Of a DNA stretch of 64,000 bases, positions 17,368-26,016 are shown one piece after another. Each line of letters starts with the position of its first letter. The first letter of the stretch is position 1. A program made the translations under genes and the position numbers. The notes beneath the pieces are model-generated. The model saw only the letters and a list, made by a program, of their open reading frames with translations. It did not search any database and was not told the origin of the DNA. The stretch is from Lacticaseibacillus sharpeae JCM 1186 = DSM 20505 (lineage in GTDB: Bacteria > Bacillota > Bacilli > Lactobacillales > Lactobacillaceae). The stretch lies in NCBI RefSeq assembly GCF_001436225.1, contig NZ_AYYO01000010.1, forward strand, positions 124,001-188,000, read 5' to 3'.

Positions 17368-18312
17368 ATGTTGGCAGCAATTGGCACTAGTCACGCCAAA
17401 ACAATTTTGCTCGGCGAACACGCCGTGGTTTATGGTGAACCCGCAATCGCGATTCCCATCTCCACAATTCGCCTGCGCGCCGAAATTACGCCGCAACCAG
17501 GTGGGCAGCAGACCGTGACCTCCGCCTTCTACAACGGCGCCCTCGCCGCGGCGGCGCACACGAACTTCGCGGGCGTGGCCACGCTCATTCGCCAGCTGCT
17601 TGTAACCTTCGATGCCCAGGACCAAGGCTTCAACTTGAACATCATTAGTGACCTCCCGCCAGAACGCGGGATGGGCTCCAGTGCTGCCACCGCGGTGGCC
17701 ATTGTGCGCGCCTTCTACAATGCGTTTGCCACCGACTTACCCCACGCCGTCCTGCTCCGCTGGGCGGACGTATCTGAACGCCAGATTCACGGCAACCCCA
17801 GTGGCATCGACGCGGCAACCGTGAGTGCGACGCGGCCGCAGTGGCTCATTCGGGGCAACCAGCCGCAAAACCTCGCGATGCCCAAAAACGGGGTGCTCGT
17901 CATTGCTGATACCGGCGTTCAGGGGCAGACCAAGCTGGCCGTCCAGGCGGTGGCGGCACGCTACCACGCCGATGTGCAGGCACGGCAAGAAATCGCCCGG
18001 ATTGGTGTGGTCACCCGCCAAGCAGCAGTCGCAATGGCCGAGAATGATTTGGTGACCCTCGGTCGGTGTATGAACAGTGACCAGCAAAACTTGGTGGCCC
18101 TCGGGGTTAGCACGCCCCAGATTGACGCGATGGTCCAGGCCGGGCTCAAAGCCGATGCCCTCGGCGTGAAGCTCACGGGTTCTGGCATGGGCGGCTGCGT
18201 TATTGCCCTAACGCCTGATGGTGCGACGGCCCAGAAAGTGGCAGCCGCCATGGCCCGCGCCGGTGCGATTCAGATTTGGCAGCACGATTTTAGCACCGCA
18301 GAAGCAGATTAA
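17368..18312 (+). CDS. mvaK1: Mevalonate kinase
   Basis: First ATP-using step of the lower mevalonate pathway (mevalonate to 5-phosphomevalonate). GHMP-kinase motifs: N-terminal GTSHAKTILLGEHAVVYG, the phosphate-binding loop P-P-E-R-G-M-G-S-S-A-A at 97-107, and the C-terminal KLTGSGMGGCVIAL. Length is 314 residues. I chose ATG 17368 because AAGAAGG lies 7 bases upstream; a TTG at 17350 overlaps that site. The operon continues with mvaD and fni. The phosphomevalonate kinase gene that usually sits in this cluster is not here. Confidence 0.96.
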   Translation: MLAAIGTSHAKTILLGEHAVVYGEPAIAIPISTIRLRAEITPQPGGQQTVTSAFYNGALAAAAHTNFAGVATLIRQLLVTFDAQDQGFNLNIISDLPPERGMGSSAATAVAIVRAFYNAFATDLPHAVLLRWADVSERQIHGNPSGIDAATVSATRPQWLIRGNQPQNLAMPKNGVLVIADTGVQGQTKLAVQAVAARYHADVQARQEIARIGVVTRQAAVAMAENDLVTLGRCMNSDQQNLVALGVSTPQIDAMVQAGLKADALGVKLTGSGMGGCVIALTPDGATAQKVAAAMARAGAIQIWQHDFSTAEAD

Positions 18313-18345
18313 CCGCAGAATTAATGAGGAACGGACGGAGAAAAT

Positions 18346-19335
18346 ATGTTAGCAGTCACAGCACGTGCGCACACGAATATTGCGTTAATTAAATATTGGG
18401 GGAAAGCTGATTCTGAGCTAATGTTGCCAGCAAACAGCAGTGTCTCGATGACGCTCGACCAGTTTTACACGGAGACGACGGTCACCTTCGATGCGGACGC
18501 GACCGCGGACAGTTTTGTGCTTGACGGTGTGCGCCAAGATTTCCTGGCAACGACCAAGATTACGCGCTTCTTGGACATTGTCCGTGCTTTGGCGAACACT
18601 GCCAGTTTTGCGCACGTTGAATCGGTGAACCACGTGCCAACGGCGGCCGGTCTGGCAAGCTCGGCCTCCGCCTTCGCGGCCCTCGCGCTGGCGGCCAGTA
18701 CCGCAGCGGGGCTCAACTTAACCCAGCAAGAGCTGACCCGACTGGCCCGGCGCGGTTCCGGTTCAGCGAGCCGGTCAATCAACGGCGGGTTCGTAATTTG
18801 GCACCGCGGCCACGATGATGCCAGTAGCTTCGCCGAACCGGTGCAGGTGAACCCGAACCTCAACTTGCGGATGCTGGCGGTGGTTTTGGATCACCGGCAA
18901 AAGCGGGTTTCTTCCCGGCAAGGCATGGCTGAAACAGTCGCCACCTCCCCTTACTTCCCCGCTTGGGCGGATGCCGCAGAAGCAGCTAGTCACGCGATGG
19001 TGCGCGCCCTAACCGGCAGCGATTTTGCCGAAATCGGCGCGATGGTTGAGCGTTCTGCCCTGATGATGCACGCGACGACACTGGCCGCCAACCCGCCCTT
19101 CACGTATTTTCAGCCCGAAACGCTCGCGACCTTGCAGCTAGTGCAGGATATGCGGGCAAAGGGGCTCCCCGTATACGCCACCATGGATGCGGGCCCGAAC
19201 GTCAAGGTGTTGACCACTGCCGATGCCGTCTTGCAGGTGCAGGACCAATTGGCGGCAGCGCTGAACGCGCCCATCACCGTCTGCGCCCCCGGACCGGATG
19301 CCCAGATTATCAAGGAGGAAGAAGTCGATGCCTAA
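18346..19335 (+). CDS. mvaD: Diphosphomevalonate decarboxylase
   Basis: Converts 5-diphosphomevalonate to isopentenyl diphosphate with ATP. GHMP fold: the N-terminal ARAHTNIALIKYWGK (substrate-binding Y17-W-G-K20) and the ATP loop PTAAGLASSASAFAALALA around 98-116 are both typical, as are 329 residues. It begins 33 bp after mvaK1 with a GGAGAA ribosome binding site, and its last 8 bases overlap fni, so the genes are translationally coupled. Its substrate must come from a phosphomevalonate kinase encoded elsewhere. Confidence 0.97.
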   Translation: MLAVTARAHTNIALIKYWGKADSELMLPANSSVSMTLDQFYTETTVTFDADATADSFVLDGVRQDFLATTKITRFLDIVRALANTASFAHVESVNHVPTAAGLASSASAFAALALAASTAAGLNLTQQELTRLARRGSGSASRSINGGFVIWHRGHDDASSFAEPVQVNPNLNLRMLAVVLDHRQKRVSSRQGMAETVATSPYFPAWADAAEAASHAMVRALTGSDFAEIGAMVERSALMMHATTLAANPPFTYFQPETLATLQLVQDMRAKGLPVYATMDAGPNVKVLTTADAVLQVQDQLAAALNAPITVCAPGPDAQIIKEEEVDA

Positions 19336-20359
19336 ACAATCAATCGCGTCGCACCGCAAAGACGAACATTTTTTCCTCGCCGAAAAGTTCTACACGGAAG
19401 CGGACTCGGGGCTCGATGACGTGCGCTTCATTCGCAGCGCGCTGCCCGAAACGGCGGTGGCGGATGTGGATTTGACGCCCGGCATCTTTGGTTGGCAGGT
19501 TCCAGTCATGATTAACGCCATGACGGGTGGTTCCCCCAGCACGGGCAAGATTAACGCCCAGCTCGCACGGATTGCCCGCAACTTGCACCTGCCAATGGCG
19601 AGCGGCTCAGCGTCGGTGGTGCTGAGTGAACCAGAACTTGCGCCGACGTTTACCGTCATTCGGGCCGAAAATCCGGACGGCTTTGTCTTGGTGAACATTG
19701 GGGCGGATAAATCCCCTAAGCAGGCAGCGAGCGTGGTGGCAATGCTGCAAGCCGACATGCTGCAGGTGCACCTGAACGCGGTTCAAGAAGCCGTGATGCC
19801 CGAGGGTGGTCGGGACTACCACTGGCGAGCTAACCTGGCGGCAATTATTGCCGCAAGCTCTGTCCCCGTGCTGGTCAAGGAAGTCGGCTTCGGCATGCGT
19901 CACGATGACTTTGCGGCAATTGCTGCGGTGGGCGCCAGCGCAATCGATGTTGGTGGTCGCGGCGGGACGAATTTTGCCAAGATTGAAAACGCCCGGCGCC
20001 ACGATGCTGACTATTCCGACCTCTTCGACTTTGGCCAGACCACGGCCGAATCACTCATCGAGGGTCAGGATAGTACCGTTCCGCTGATTGCGACCGGTGG
20101 CATCCGGACGCCGCTGGCCGCGGTTGCTGCTCTGCGGCTCGGGGCCAGCGCCGTGGGTTTAGCCGGACTGGTTTTGCACTGGTTGCTGAAAACTGACGAG
20201 GCAACTGCACAGGCCAAACTAGCGGCGTTCATTGAAGAGATGCGCGTGATTATGGCGCTTTTGGGTTGCACCTCCATCGCTGAATTACGTACCGTGCCCA
20301 TTGTGACCACCCACCTCGCAGATTACGCCCGCGCGCGCGGCTTGCGGGTGCCAAAGTAA
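19328..20359 (+). CDS. fni: Type 2 isopentenyl-diphosphate delta-isomerase (FMN)
   Basis: Interconverts IPP and DMAPP; flavoenzyme of the FMN-dependent TIM-barrel group, used with the mevalonate pathway in Gram-positive cocci and lactobacilli. Visible features: N-terminal SHRKDEHFFLAEKFY, the substrate/FMN segment NAMTGGS, the VKEVGFGM strand, the FMN phosphate region DVGGRGGTNFAKIE, and IATGGIRTPL. Length is 343 residues. ATG 19328 lies within the last codons of mvaD and has an AAGGAGGAAG ribosome binding site. An upstream in-frame start at 19298 only reads mvaD out of frame. Confidence 0.96.
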   Translation: MPKQSIASHRKDEHFFLAEKFYTEADSGLDDVRFIRSALPETAVADVDLTPGIFGWQVPVMINAMTGGSPSTGKINAQLARIARNLHLPMASGSASVVLSEPELAPTFTVIRAENPDGFVLVNIGADKSPKQAASVVAMLQADMLQVHLNAVQEAVMPEGGRDYHWRANLAAIIAASSVPVLVKEVGFGMRHDDFAAIAAVGASAIDVGGRGGTNFAKIENARRHDADYSDLFDFGQTTAESLIEGQDSTVPLIATGGIRTPLAAVAALRLGASAVGLAGLVLHWLLKTDEATAQAKLAAFIEEMRVIMALLGCTSIAELRTVPIVTTHLADYARARGLRVPK

Positions 20360-20360
20360 A

Positions 20361-20403
20361 AAAGTGCCAGTACCGCAATTGTCGCGGTACTGGCACTTTT
20401 TTT
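20361..20403. terminator. Bidirectional terminator between fni and rsmF
   Basis: A perfect 16-bp stem (20361-20376 with 20384-20399) with a 7-nt loop and T/A runs on both sides serves the convergent genes fni and rsmF. Confidence 0.95.
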
Positions 20404-21763
20404 AAACACGTAAACCTTTAGGATACAGATTCTTGATGGTGCCGCCGACCAAATGGCCGATGGCAAAGCCCATGCCGTGGTTGGTCAGGAGTACGTGGCA
20501 CTTGCCCGTTAGTTCTGGCCGGCTAATGGTTAAGCCGTGGCGCACGTCCTGGTACTCCGCAGCGGATACGTCGACGGTGCACTTGAAGTCTGCTGGTTTG
20601 AGCGCGGTGGCCAAACTGTGGCTGGGGGCAAAGCGGTTCTTCTTGAAGGTGCCAAGGTGTAGCCCGGGGCGCAATACGCGCACCTTGCCGAACTTCGGCG
20701 CTCCAGCCGGTTGCATGTACAGCTGGTCACCGTAGACAACGGGGAAGCCAGGCAGTGTCACCTGCAAGTTAGCTTGCTGCCAGTCAGCCCAGAGCTGCTT
20801 TTGGGCGCTGGTGATGCTGTTGTTTTGGTGCTGCTTCTTCCCCTTTTTCCCCTTCTTGGTCGTGACCGGCGCATCGGGCGTACCCGGTTTAATCAGGCGG
20901 GCGCAAAAATGACCCTCTCCCATTTGCACGTGGGGCCACATGCGGACGGTGCCGGCCAAATCGGGGTTGCCATCACTCCACTCGGGGCGACCCGAACGCA
21001 TGTCATCTGTTTTCACGATGGGATCAATCTGCATCCCGTGTTCACTGACGAGCCACGAAACAATCTGTTCGTCTTCTTCGGGCGCGAAGGTGCAAGTGGA
21101 ATACACCAGTTTGCCGCCGGGCCGCAGCATCAGCAGCGCGGCATCCAGGATTTCGCGTTGGCGCTGGGCACACTCCTGTGCGTAGCCTTCGTGCCAGTAC
21201 TGCGTGGCATCGGGGTCTTTGCGGAACATCCCCTCACCCGAGCAGGGCGCGTCAACTAAAACGAGGTCGAAAAATTCGGGCAGCACTGCGGCTAGACTGT
21301 CGGGATCGGAGTTGGTGACGATGGTGTTTGTGGTGCCGAAACGTTCAAGGTTGCTAGCGAGTACCTTCACGCGCGTCGGGTGAATTTCGTTGGCGACCAG
21401 CAGGCCGGTGTTGCCCATGGAACTAGCCAGATGGGTCGACTTTCCGCCCGGTGCGGCGCACAAATCTAGGACCTTAGTGTTTGGCTTGGCATCTGCGACG
21501 GCGCCAACGACCTGGGCGCTAGGTTCCTGACTGTAGACGTAGCCGCTGACGTGGTCGATGGCGTTACCGTTCACCTGGCCGCGGTAGCCCCATTTGGAGT
21601 AGCTGATGGGGTCGGTTAAGTCCAGGTTGAGGGCGACTGCGGGGCGCAATGGGTTAACGCGAAACCCCGCGCCGGCCGCCTCGTTGTAGCTGGCGAAGAA
21701 TGCCGGGGCCTCGGCGCCTAATAGTTTGGTGTATTTTTCAACGAATGCTGCAGGTAGTGCCAC
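20402..21763 (-). CDS. rsmF: RsmB/NOP-family rRNA (cytosine-C5) methyltransferase
   Basis: SAM-dependent m5C methyltransferase acting on RNA, most like RsmF/YebU for 16S rRNA. SAM motif I is KVLDLCAAPGGKSTHLA, motif IV DAPCSGEGMFRKDP and motif VI YSTCTF supply the two Cys residues used for release and catalysis. The C-terminal third, about 310-453, resembles the PUA-like RNA-binding extension of RsmF. Length is 453 residues. The GTG start at 21763 shares one base with the stop of the upstream membrane-protein gene. The exact target cytosine is not known for this genus. Confidence 0.92.
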   Translation of the reverse strand: MALPAAFVEKYTKLLGAEAPAFFASYNEAAGAGFRVNPLRPAVALNLDLTDPISYSKWGYRGQVNGNAIDHVSGYVYSQEPSAQVVGAVADAKPNTKVLDLCAAPGGKSTHLASSMGNTGLLVANEIHPTRVKVLASNLERFGTTNTIVTNSDPDSLAAVLPEFFDLVLVDAPCSGEGMFRKDPDATQYWHEGYAQECAQRQREILDAALLMLRPGGKLVYSTCTFAPEEDEQIVSWLVSEHGMQIDPIVKTDDMRSGRPEWSDGNPDLAGTVRMWPHVQMGEGHFCARLIKPGTPDAPVTTKKGKKGKKQHQNNSITSAQKQLWADWQQANLQVTLPGFPVVYGDQLYMQPAGAPKFGKVRVLRPGLHLGTFKKNRFAPSHSLATALKPADFKCTVDVSAAEYQDVRHGLTISRPELTGKCHVLLTNHGMGFAIGHLVGGTIKNLYPKGLRV

Positions 21764-22719
21764 TATTGTTCCTCTTTTCTTAAACGCAGGTGCATGAAGA
21801 TTTGGGTGGCAAGGATGAAGACACCCAGTAAGCCCGCCTCTACCAGAATCAGACGGAAGTAGTTATTGATGTAGAACTGCCACCAAGCAATCACCGCCCC
21901 GAGCACGATGGCGATGCCCATGCCGGGCAGGAAACTGGTGCCCATGCCCCAGACGTAGCGGTTACGCAATGGTGAATCCAGCCCACCCACCTGTGCGTGG
22001 GGACTGACCAGCGTGGCCAGCAGCGCCACGGCGACCATCAAGATGGCGGTGCCGACGATTGCGAGTACCCAAACGCCATAGAGCGCCGTCCAGGACCGGT
22101 GGCTCTGCGTAGTTGCGACCGTCATGTGGTGCGGTTTGGCTCCGAAGATGCGCGTGAAGGTGTGCACGTCACTTTCATCGATGCCGTCCACAAAGATTTC
22201 GACGTCCTTCAGTTGCGGGTTCACTAATTTGCTGTCAGTTGAGGCGTTGAGGAAAATATGGTCATTGAGGCGGCTGCCCTGGTTGGTTTTGACCGTGCCT
22301 ACGACCGCCACGTAATGGCCTTTGAGGGGCAAGTAGGATTGGTCGCCTGCTTGGTACAAATTGGCCGCGGCATTGGCCCCGACGACGGCTACGGGGAGGC
22401 TCGATTTGAAGTCGGCCGAGGTGAAGAAGTGCCCACTGTCAATCGGCAGTGAGGTGTACTCCCCCTCCGCGAAGACCATGGACGTGGTTTTATCCAGCGC
22501 GAACTGCACCTGGTAATCCTTCAGCCCCGTTTGTTCAAGCTGGGTTACCGCCTGATTGACCTTCTTGGTGCTTTTGGTGTGGTACACGAAGGCATCATCG
22601 GCAATGCCGGCGTGGTTCAAAACGTTTGCGTATTGCGTCTGGTCAGCTTTGCTTAGGGCTAACCCAGCCAAGATGGCGATGATGAGCCCCAAGATACTGA
22701 CAAATGTGTGTTTAAGCAC
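21763..22719 (-). CDS. MacB/FtsX-like membrane protein without an ABC ATPase partner
   Basis: A 318-residue protein with one N-terminal membrane helix (about 5-23), a large extracytoplasmic domain (about 25-205), and three C-terminal helices (about 212-237, 252-277, 283-306). This topology, and sequence such as VAVVGANAAANLYQAGDQ, is that of the periplasmic core plus FtsX-type permease domain of MacB-class transporters. No ABC ATPase lies beside it, so a working exporter would need a partner from elsewhere. The GTG start is set by AGGAGGAACCC. It overlaps rsmF by one base and follows a methyltransferase-like gene. Substrate is unknown. Confidence 0.6.
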   Translation of the reverse strand: MLKHTFVSILGLIIAILAGLALSKADQTQYANVLNHAGIADDAFVYHTKSTKKVNQAVTQLEQTGLKDYQVQFALDKTTSMVFAEGEYTSLPIDSGHFFTSADFKSSLPVAVVGANAAANLYQAGDQSYLPLKGHYVAVVGTVKTNQGSRLNDHIFLNASTDSKLVNPQLKDVEIFVDGIDESDVHTFTRIFGAKPHHMTVATTQSHRSWTALYGVWVLAIVGTAILMVAVALLATLVSPHAQVGGLDSPLRNRYVWGMGTSFLPGMGIAIVLGAVIAWWQFYINNYFRLILVEAGLLGVFILATQIFMHLRLRKEEQ

Positions 22720-22755
22720 GGGTTCCTCCTTAATCGACGATGGTGCACGGGCAGG

Positions 22756-23499
22756 TTAGTGCATTAGGTAAATATGGTCGCCCACCGCGTCGAACTTGCG
22801 AAACGCTTGGTTTAATTGTAATAACTTCTTGTCGGGTACAAGGCGCGCTTCCCGCCAGAATAAGTTGCTGTTGGTGATGCCGAAACGATCACCGATGACG
22901 AACAGTTCGAGGTGCGGGAAGTGGGTGCGCATGGTGTTCAGCAGGTGCGCGTCACTTAGGTCGCGGTCGGGACTCCAAGCCATGATGACGGCGTCAACCT
23001 GGTCACCATACGTCCACAGCGCACTCGTGGCGGTGCTAGCAGTTACCTGGGTCCACGGCGTTTTGCCGGTCCCGTTTTCGTCCACCCAGGTCAGCGCGTC
23101 GGTACAAATCACCTGTTGGCCGGCCGCCCGCAAGCCATAGCTAAGCAGCCCGTTGCCCGCGGCGACCTCTAAGTAGCGGCGATTAGGGTAAAGCGTCACC
23201 CACTTAGCGATGAGTTCTTCCGTGATGTAGGCCCAGACGCCGTAGTGATAAGCAACGTACCAGCGGAAGTTGCCGAGCATGTGGTCCAGGGCGATGAGCT
23301 CTTCAATTTTGCCGTCCGGGACGGTGCCGGCCATGGCGATGGTGGTTAGATCAAGTCCAAGCCGTGGCAGCTGCTGTTTGGGCAAGTGCTTAGCGACAAT
23401 TGCAGCACGGGCAGCCGTCACCGCCGTCATCTGGGCACTGACTGCCGGTAGTGCGTGGTACTTGTCGCCTAAGCTGGTTATGCGTTCCCAATAGTGCAT
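22756..23499 (-). CDS. SAM-dependent methyltransferase-like protein
   Basis: A 247-residue cytoplasmic protein. The central segment RRYLEVAAGNGLLSYGLRAAGQQVICTDALTW looks like motif I (E-x-A-x-G-x-G) and the acidic loop of a Rossmann methyltransferase, and AVIMAWSPDRD is in the position of motif IV. The N-terminal 90 residues are helical and unlike common families. The substrate cannot be guessed. It is first of a likely three-gene unit with the MacB-like protein and rsmF. Its own promoter carries an extended -10 (separate entry). Confidence 0.65.
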   Translation of the reverse strand: MHYWERITSLGDKYHALPAVSAQMTAVTAARAAIVAKHLPKQQLPRLGLDLTTIAMAGTVPDGKIEELIALDHMLGNFRWYVAYHYGVWAYITEELIAKWVTLYPNRRYLEVAAGNGLLSYGLRAAGQQVICTDALTWVDENGTGKTPWTQVTASTATSALWTYGDQVDAVIMAWSPDRDLSDAHLLNTMRTHFPHLELFVIGDRFGITNSNLFWREARLVPDKKLLQLNQAFRKFDAVGDHIYLMH

Positions 23500-23540
23500 C
23501 GTGTTGTCGCCGCCTTTCGTTTACATGTATCCTGAATAAA

Positions 23541-23549
23541 ATTATACCA
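23541..23549 (-). promoter_or_regulatory. Extended -10 promoter of the methyltransferase-like gene
   Basis: Minus-strand TGGTATAAT at 23549-23541, about 40 bp before the ATG, with no strong -35. The same TGGTATAAT occurs before mvaK1 and the amidase gene. Confidence 0.55.
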
Positions 23550-23601
23550 CGAGATGCTCTAGACACTCGAATTTACGCACGTGATTAAAGAAAGCACAAA
23601 A

Positions 23602-23645
23602 AATCAAGCCCCCAAGCGCCTGGTTGGCGGTTGAAGGCTTGCTAA
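23602..23645 (-). terminator. Terminator of the tautomerase gene
   Basis: Just after the tautomerase stop, minus-strand CAAGCC pairs with GGCTTG around an imperfect inner stem, and six T follow. Confidence 0.7.
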
Positions 23646-23649
23646 TTGA

Positions 23650-23838
23650 TTACTTTTCTTCGGACTTCAGGGTACCACCAACTGCGTAGCGATCCTTAGC
23701 CATTTCGCTCAAGATAACGTGCACGTGTTCTGCAGGGGCACCGGTGTTCTTCACGATGGCAGCAGTGACGTCCTTGCAGAGCTGGCTGAGCTGTTCCTGG
23801 CTGCGGCCGGCGATTAGTTCGATGTGGACAAGTGGCAT
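23650..23838 (-). CDS. 4-oxalocrotonate tautomerase-family small enzyme
   Basis: A 62-residue protein starting M-P-L-V-H-I-E-L. After Met removal Pro1 is the general base of this superfamily, and Arg11 (IAGRSQEQ) matches a conserved substrate-binding Arg. The size is exactly that of the 4-OT monomer, which assembles as a hexamer. The physiological substrate is unknown; many lactobacilli carry one. ATG 23838 is set by GGGAGA 7 bases upstream and by the Pro; the longer frame to 23892 would bury Pro1. It is divergent from pepD and ends at its own terminator. Confidence 0.85.
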   Translation of the reverse strand: MPLVHIELIAGRSQEQLSQLCKDVTAAIVKNTGAPAEHVHVILSEMAKDRYAVGGTLKSEEK

Positions 23839-24036
23839 AATAATATCTCCCTTGATGTAAGTTGGTTGTTTCCGGCACACGCGCCGGGACAAGTGGTTTT
23901 ATTATCGCATAAAAACAGCGGGTTCGGTAGGCTTAGGCGGCCGTAAATCATTGGTCGTGAATTAAATTGACCCTGAACACAATCGTAAAACTGTCCAAAC
24001 ATGCAGTCCGCCCCGCCCATTTGGCCCCATTCACGG

Positions 24037-24042
24037 TATAAT
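24037..24042 (+). promoter_or_regulatory. -10 box of the pepD promoter
   Basis: TATAAT at 24037-24042, about 70 bp before the pepD ATG and without a convincing -35. The rest of the 273-bp divergent region 23839-24111 shows nothing else I can name. Confidence 0.45.
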
Positions 24043-24111
24043 TGGCTTAAGCATTTTACATACCGCTATCTTGGGCATGCAAACCGCCCGGGAAGTTATG
24101 GAGGATTAATT

Positions 24112-25542
24112 ATGGAACACTTTCGCTCATCATGTACCAGCATCCTGATTGGTAAGGCCGCCAGTGCAGACGGCTCCGTCATTATTGGCCGCAATGAAGA
24201 TTCCCGCTCGTCCTGGCCGAAAACGGCGGTGGTGCACCCTGCTGCGCACCACGACGAAGCGCCAATGTTTAAGTCGAAGGACACCGAGGTCGAATTCGCG
24301 CTGCCTAAGGACAGTTTGCAGTACACCGCGACCCCTGAATGGACGGACAAGTACGGCTTGTTCGAAGAGGACGGGATTAATAGCGCCGGTGTGGCGATGA
24401 GCGCGACCGAAAGTGCCTATGCGAATGCGCGCGTGCAGGGTTTTGACCCGTTCGTGGAGCACGGTATCATCGAAGAATGCATGATTACGGTGGTGCTCCC
24501 CTACGTCAAGTCTGCGCGCGAAGGCGTGCGGAGGCTCGGCCAGTTGATTGAAACCCACGGGACTGGTGAAGCTAACGGGATTTTATTTGCGGACCATGAT
24601 GAAGCGTGGTACATGGAAGTCGTTTCTGGGCACCACTGGTTGGCCCAGCGGATTCCAGACGACGGATACGCCGTGGTGGCCAACCAGCTCAGCATTGAAG
24701 CCGTGGACTTCGACAGCCCCGACTTCATCGTTGACGCGGGGTTGCGCACCTTTGCGGAGGAAAACCACCTCTGGCGCCCCGGCACCCCGTTCTCCATTCG
24801 CCGCATTTTCGGTACGGATGACCCTTCCGACCGGATTTACAACACGCCTCGGGTTTGGGATGGGCACCAGCTGCTGTCCAAGCAAACGGCAGCGGCGGAA
24901 ACGCCCATTGATTCTGACCTGCCATTTATCATGCGGCCCGATCGCCCACTGCAGGTGGAAGACGCGATGCGCTTTTTGTCCCGGCACTACCAGGACACAC
25001 CGTATGATCCAGCTGGGCGGATGCCAGACGCGAAGCTCAGCCACAGTTTCCGTCCCATCAGCGTGACCGCGACCCAGGAAAGCCACGTGCTGCAGCTGCG
25101 TCCGAACTTGCCGGCCGCAATTGCCAACATTCACTGGCTGGCAATGGGCGTGCCGTCCCAGAGTCAGTACGTGCCGTTCTTCGCCGGCCTCACCGATACC
25201 CCGGCGAACTACAAGGTGGGCGCGCTGCCAGCCAGTCTGGATTCGGCATACTGGCAGTACAAGTTGACCTCCGTTTTGGTTGACGCGCACCCCCTGCGCT
25301 TCGATAATCTGCTGGGGAACACCCAAGACGATGTGCACGCTAAGCTCGTGGCGCTGGTGGCAGCAACGGATGCCAAGGCGCGGACGTTGACGGCTGCAGA
25401 CGACCTGGCGCAACTAGCAACGAAAGCTACTTTCAGCGCGGCTAAAACGGCAGATGAGGCCTGGAACAAGCTGCGCATGAAGATCCTGGAGCAGTCCACC
25501 GCACTGGGCAAATTAACGTTTAAGATGGATCCGAACCTGTAA
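24112..25542 (+). CDS. pepD: C69-family dipeptidase
   Basis: Cytoplasmic dipeptidase of the N-terminal-nucleophile C69 family, which splits broad-range dipeptides during protein nutrition in lactic acid bacteria. The nucleophile region is S-S-C8-T-S-I-L-I-G followed by the family motif ASADGSVIIGRNEDS. Downstream conserved stretches include HWLAQRIPDDGYAVVANQ. Length is 476 residues, the usual 470-475. ATG 24112 follows GGAGG by 7 bases. A longer frame reaching 24001 passes through the promoter and is not the start. No signal peptide. It is a single-gene unit with a terminator. Confidence 0.94.
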   Translation: MEHFRSSCTSILIGKAASADGSVIIGRNEDSRSSWPKTAVVHPAAHHDEAPMFKSKDTEVEFALPKDSLQYTATPEWTDKYGLFEEDGINSAGVAMSATESAYANARVQGFDPFVEHGIIEECMITVVLPYVKSAREGVRRLGQLIETHGTGEANGILFADHDEAWYMEVVSGHHWLAQRIPDDGYAVVANQLSIEAVDFDSPDFIVDAGLRTFAEENHLWRPGTPFSIRRIFGTDDPSDRIYNTPRVWDGHQLLSKQTAAAETPIDSDLPFIMRPDRPLQVEDAMRFLSRHYQDTPYDPAGRMPDAKLSHSFRPISVTATQESHVLQLRPNLPAAIANIHWLAMGVPSQSQYVPFFAGLTDTPANYKVGALPASLDSAYWQYKLTSVLVDAHPLRFDNLLGNTQDDVHAKLVALVAATDAKARTLTAADDLAQLATKATFSAAKTADEAWNKLRMKILEQSTALGKLTFKMDPNL

Positions 25543-25556
25543 CTCAAGTTGAATGC

Positions 25557-25593
25557 AAAAAATGGTCGCGAACAGAGTCGCGGCCATTTTTTT
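25557..25593. terminator. Bidirectional terminator between pepD and lpdD
   Basis: A 15-bp stem with one G-T pair (25557-25571 with 25578-25592), flanked by A6 and T7, between convergent genes. Confidence 0.92.
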
Positions 25594-25596
25594 GTA

Positions 25597-26016
25597 TTAG
25601 TGATTGTGGTTTTTCCCGGGTGCAAACCGTTCCGTAATTTCGGCGGTCGGGTGCGCAGTAATCCAGGCCCGAATCTGTTCGCCGAGCTGCCGGGTCATCT
25701 TACCCGCCGCCCGCATCTGCACCGGCGTGATTGCGTTCACGTGCATGCCGCTGACGATGATGGCGTTGTTTTCCAGCACCGGTTTGATGATTTTGGCGAT
25801 ACTGCGCGTCAAGGCGCCTTCTTCGTGGTGGTGTCCTGGCCGGCTCGGCAGCGCGATGGTCTGCTCATCCCCATTAGCCTGCACCGTGGTCACGACGCCA
25901 TAGTGCGGCACGTCCCCACCAATGATTTCAATTAGCAGGTCGCGGCTTTCCCTGGTGACGCGGGCGGTAATCGTGTAGCCTGCCTGCGTCACCGCAAATT
26001 CAGCATTTTCAGTCAT
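25597..26016 (-). CDS. lpdD: LpdD-like small subunit of hydroxybenzoate/gallate decarboxylase
   Basis: A 139-residue protein encoded right after the UbiX homologue. Its size and position match LpdD of the Lactiplantibacillus plantarum gallate decarboxylase locus (VdcD/ShdD-like in other hydroxyarylate decarboxylase operons). Sequence shows a repeated beta-type pattern and a His-rich stretch SRPGHHHEEG, with a His-rich C-terminal KNHNH. The role of LpdD is unclear; it is not needed for catalysis by LpdC in published work on the family. ATG 26016 overlaps the lpdB stop by 8 bases. Confidence 0.8.
   Translation of the reverse strand: MTENAEFAVTQAGYTITARVTRESRDLLIEIIGGDVPHYGVVTTVQANGDEQTIALPSRPGHHHEEGALTRSIAKIIKPVLENNAIIVSGMHVNAITPVQMRAAGKMTRQLGEQIRAWITAHPTAEITERFAPGKNHNH

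Noticed and set aside
24583-25413. 276-residue minus-strand frame opposite pepD
   Set aside because: Antisense of a clear C69 dipeptidase.
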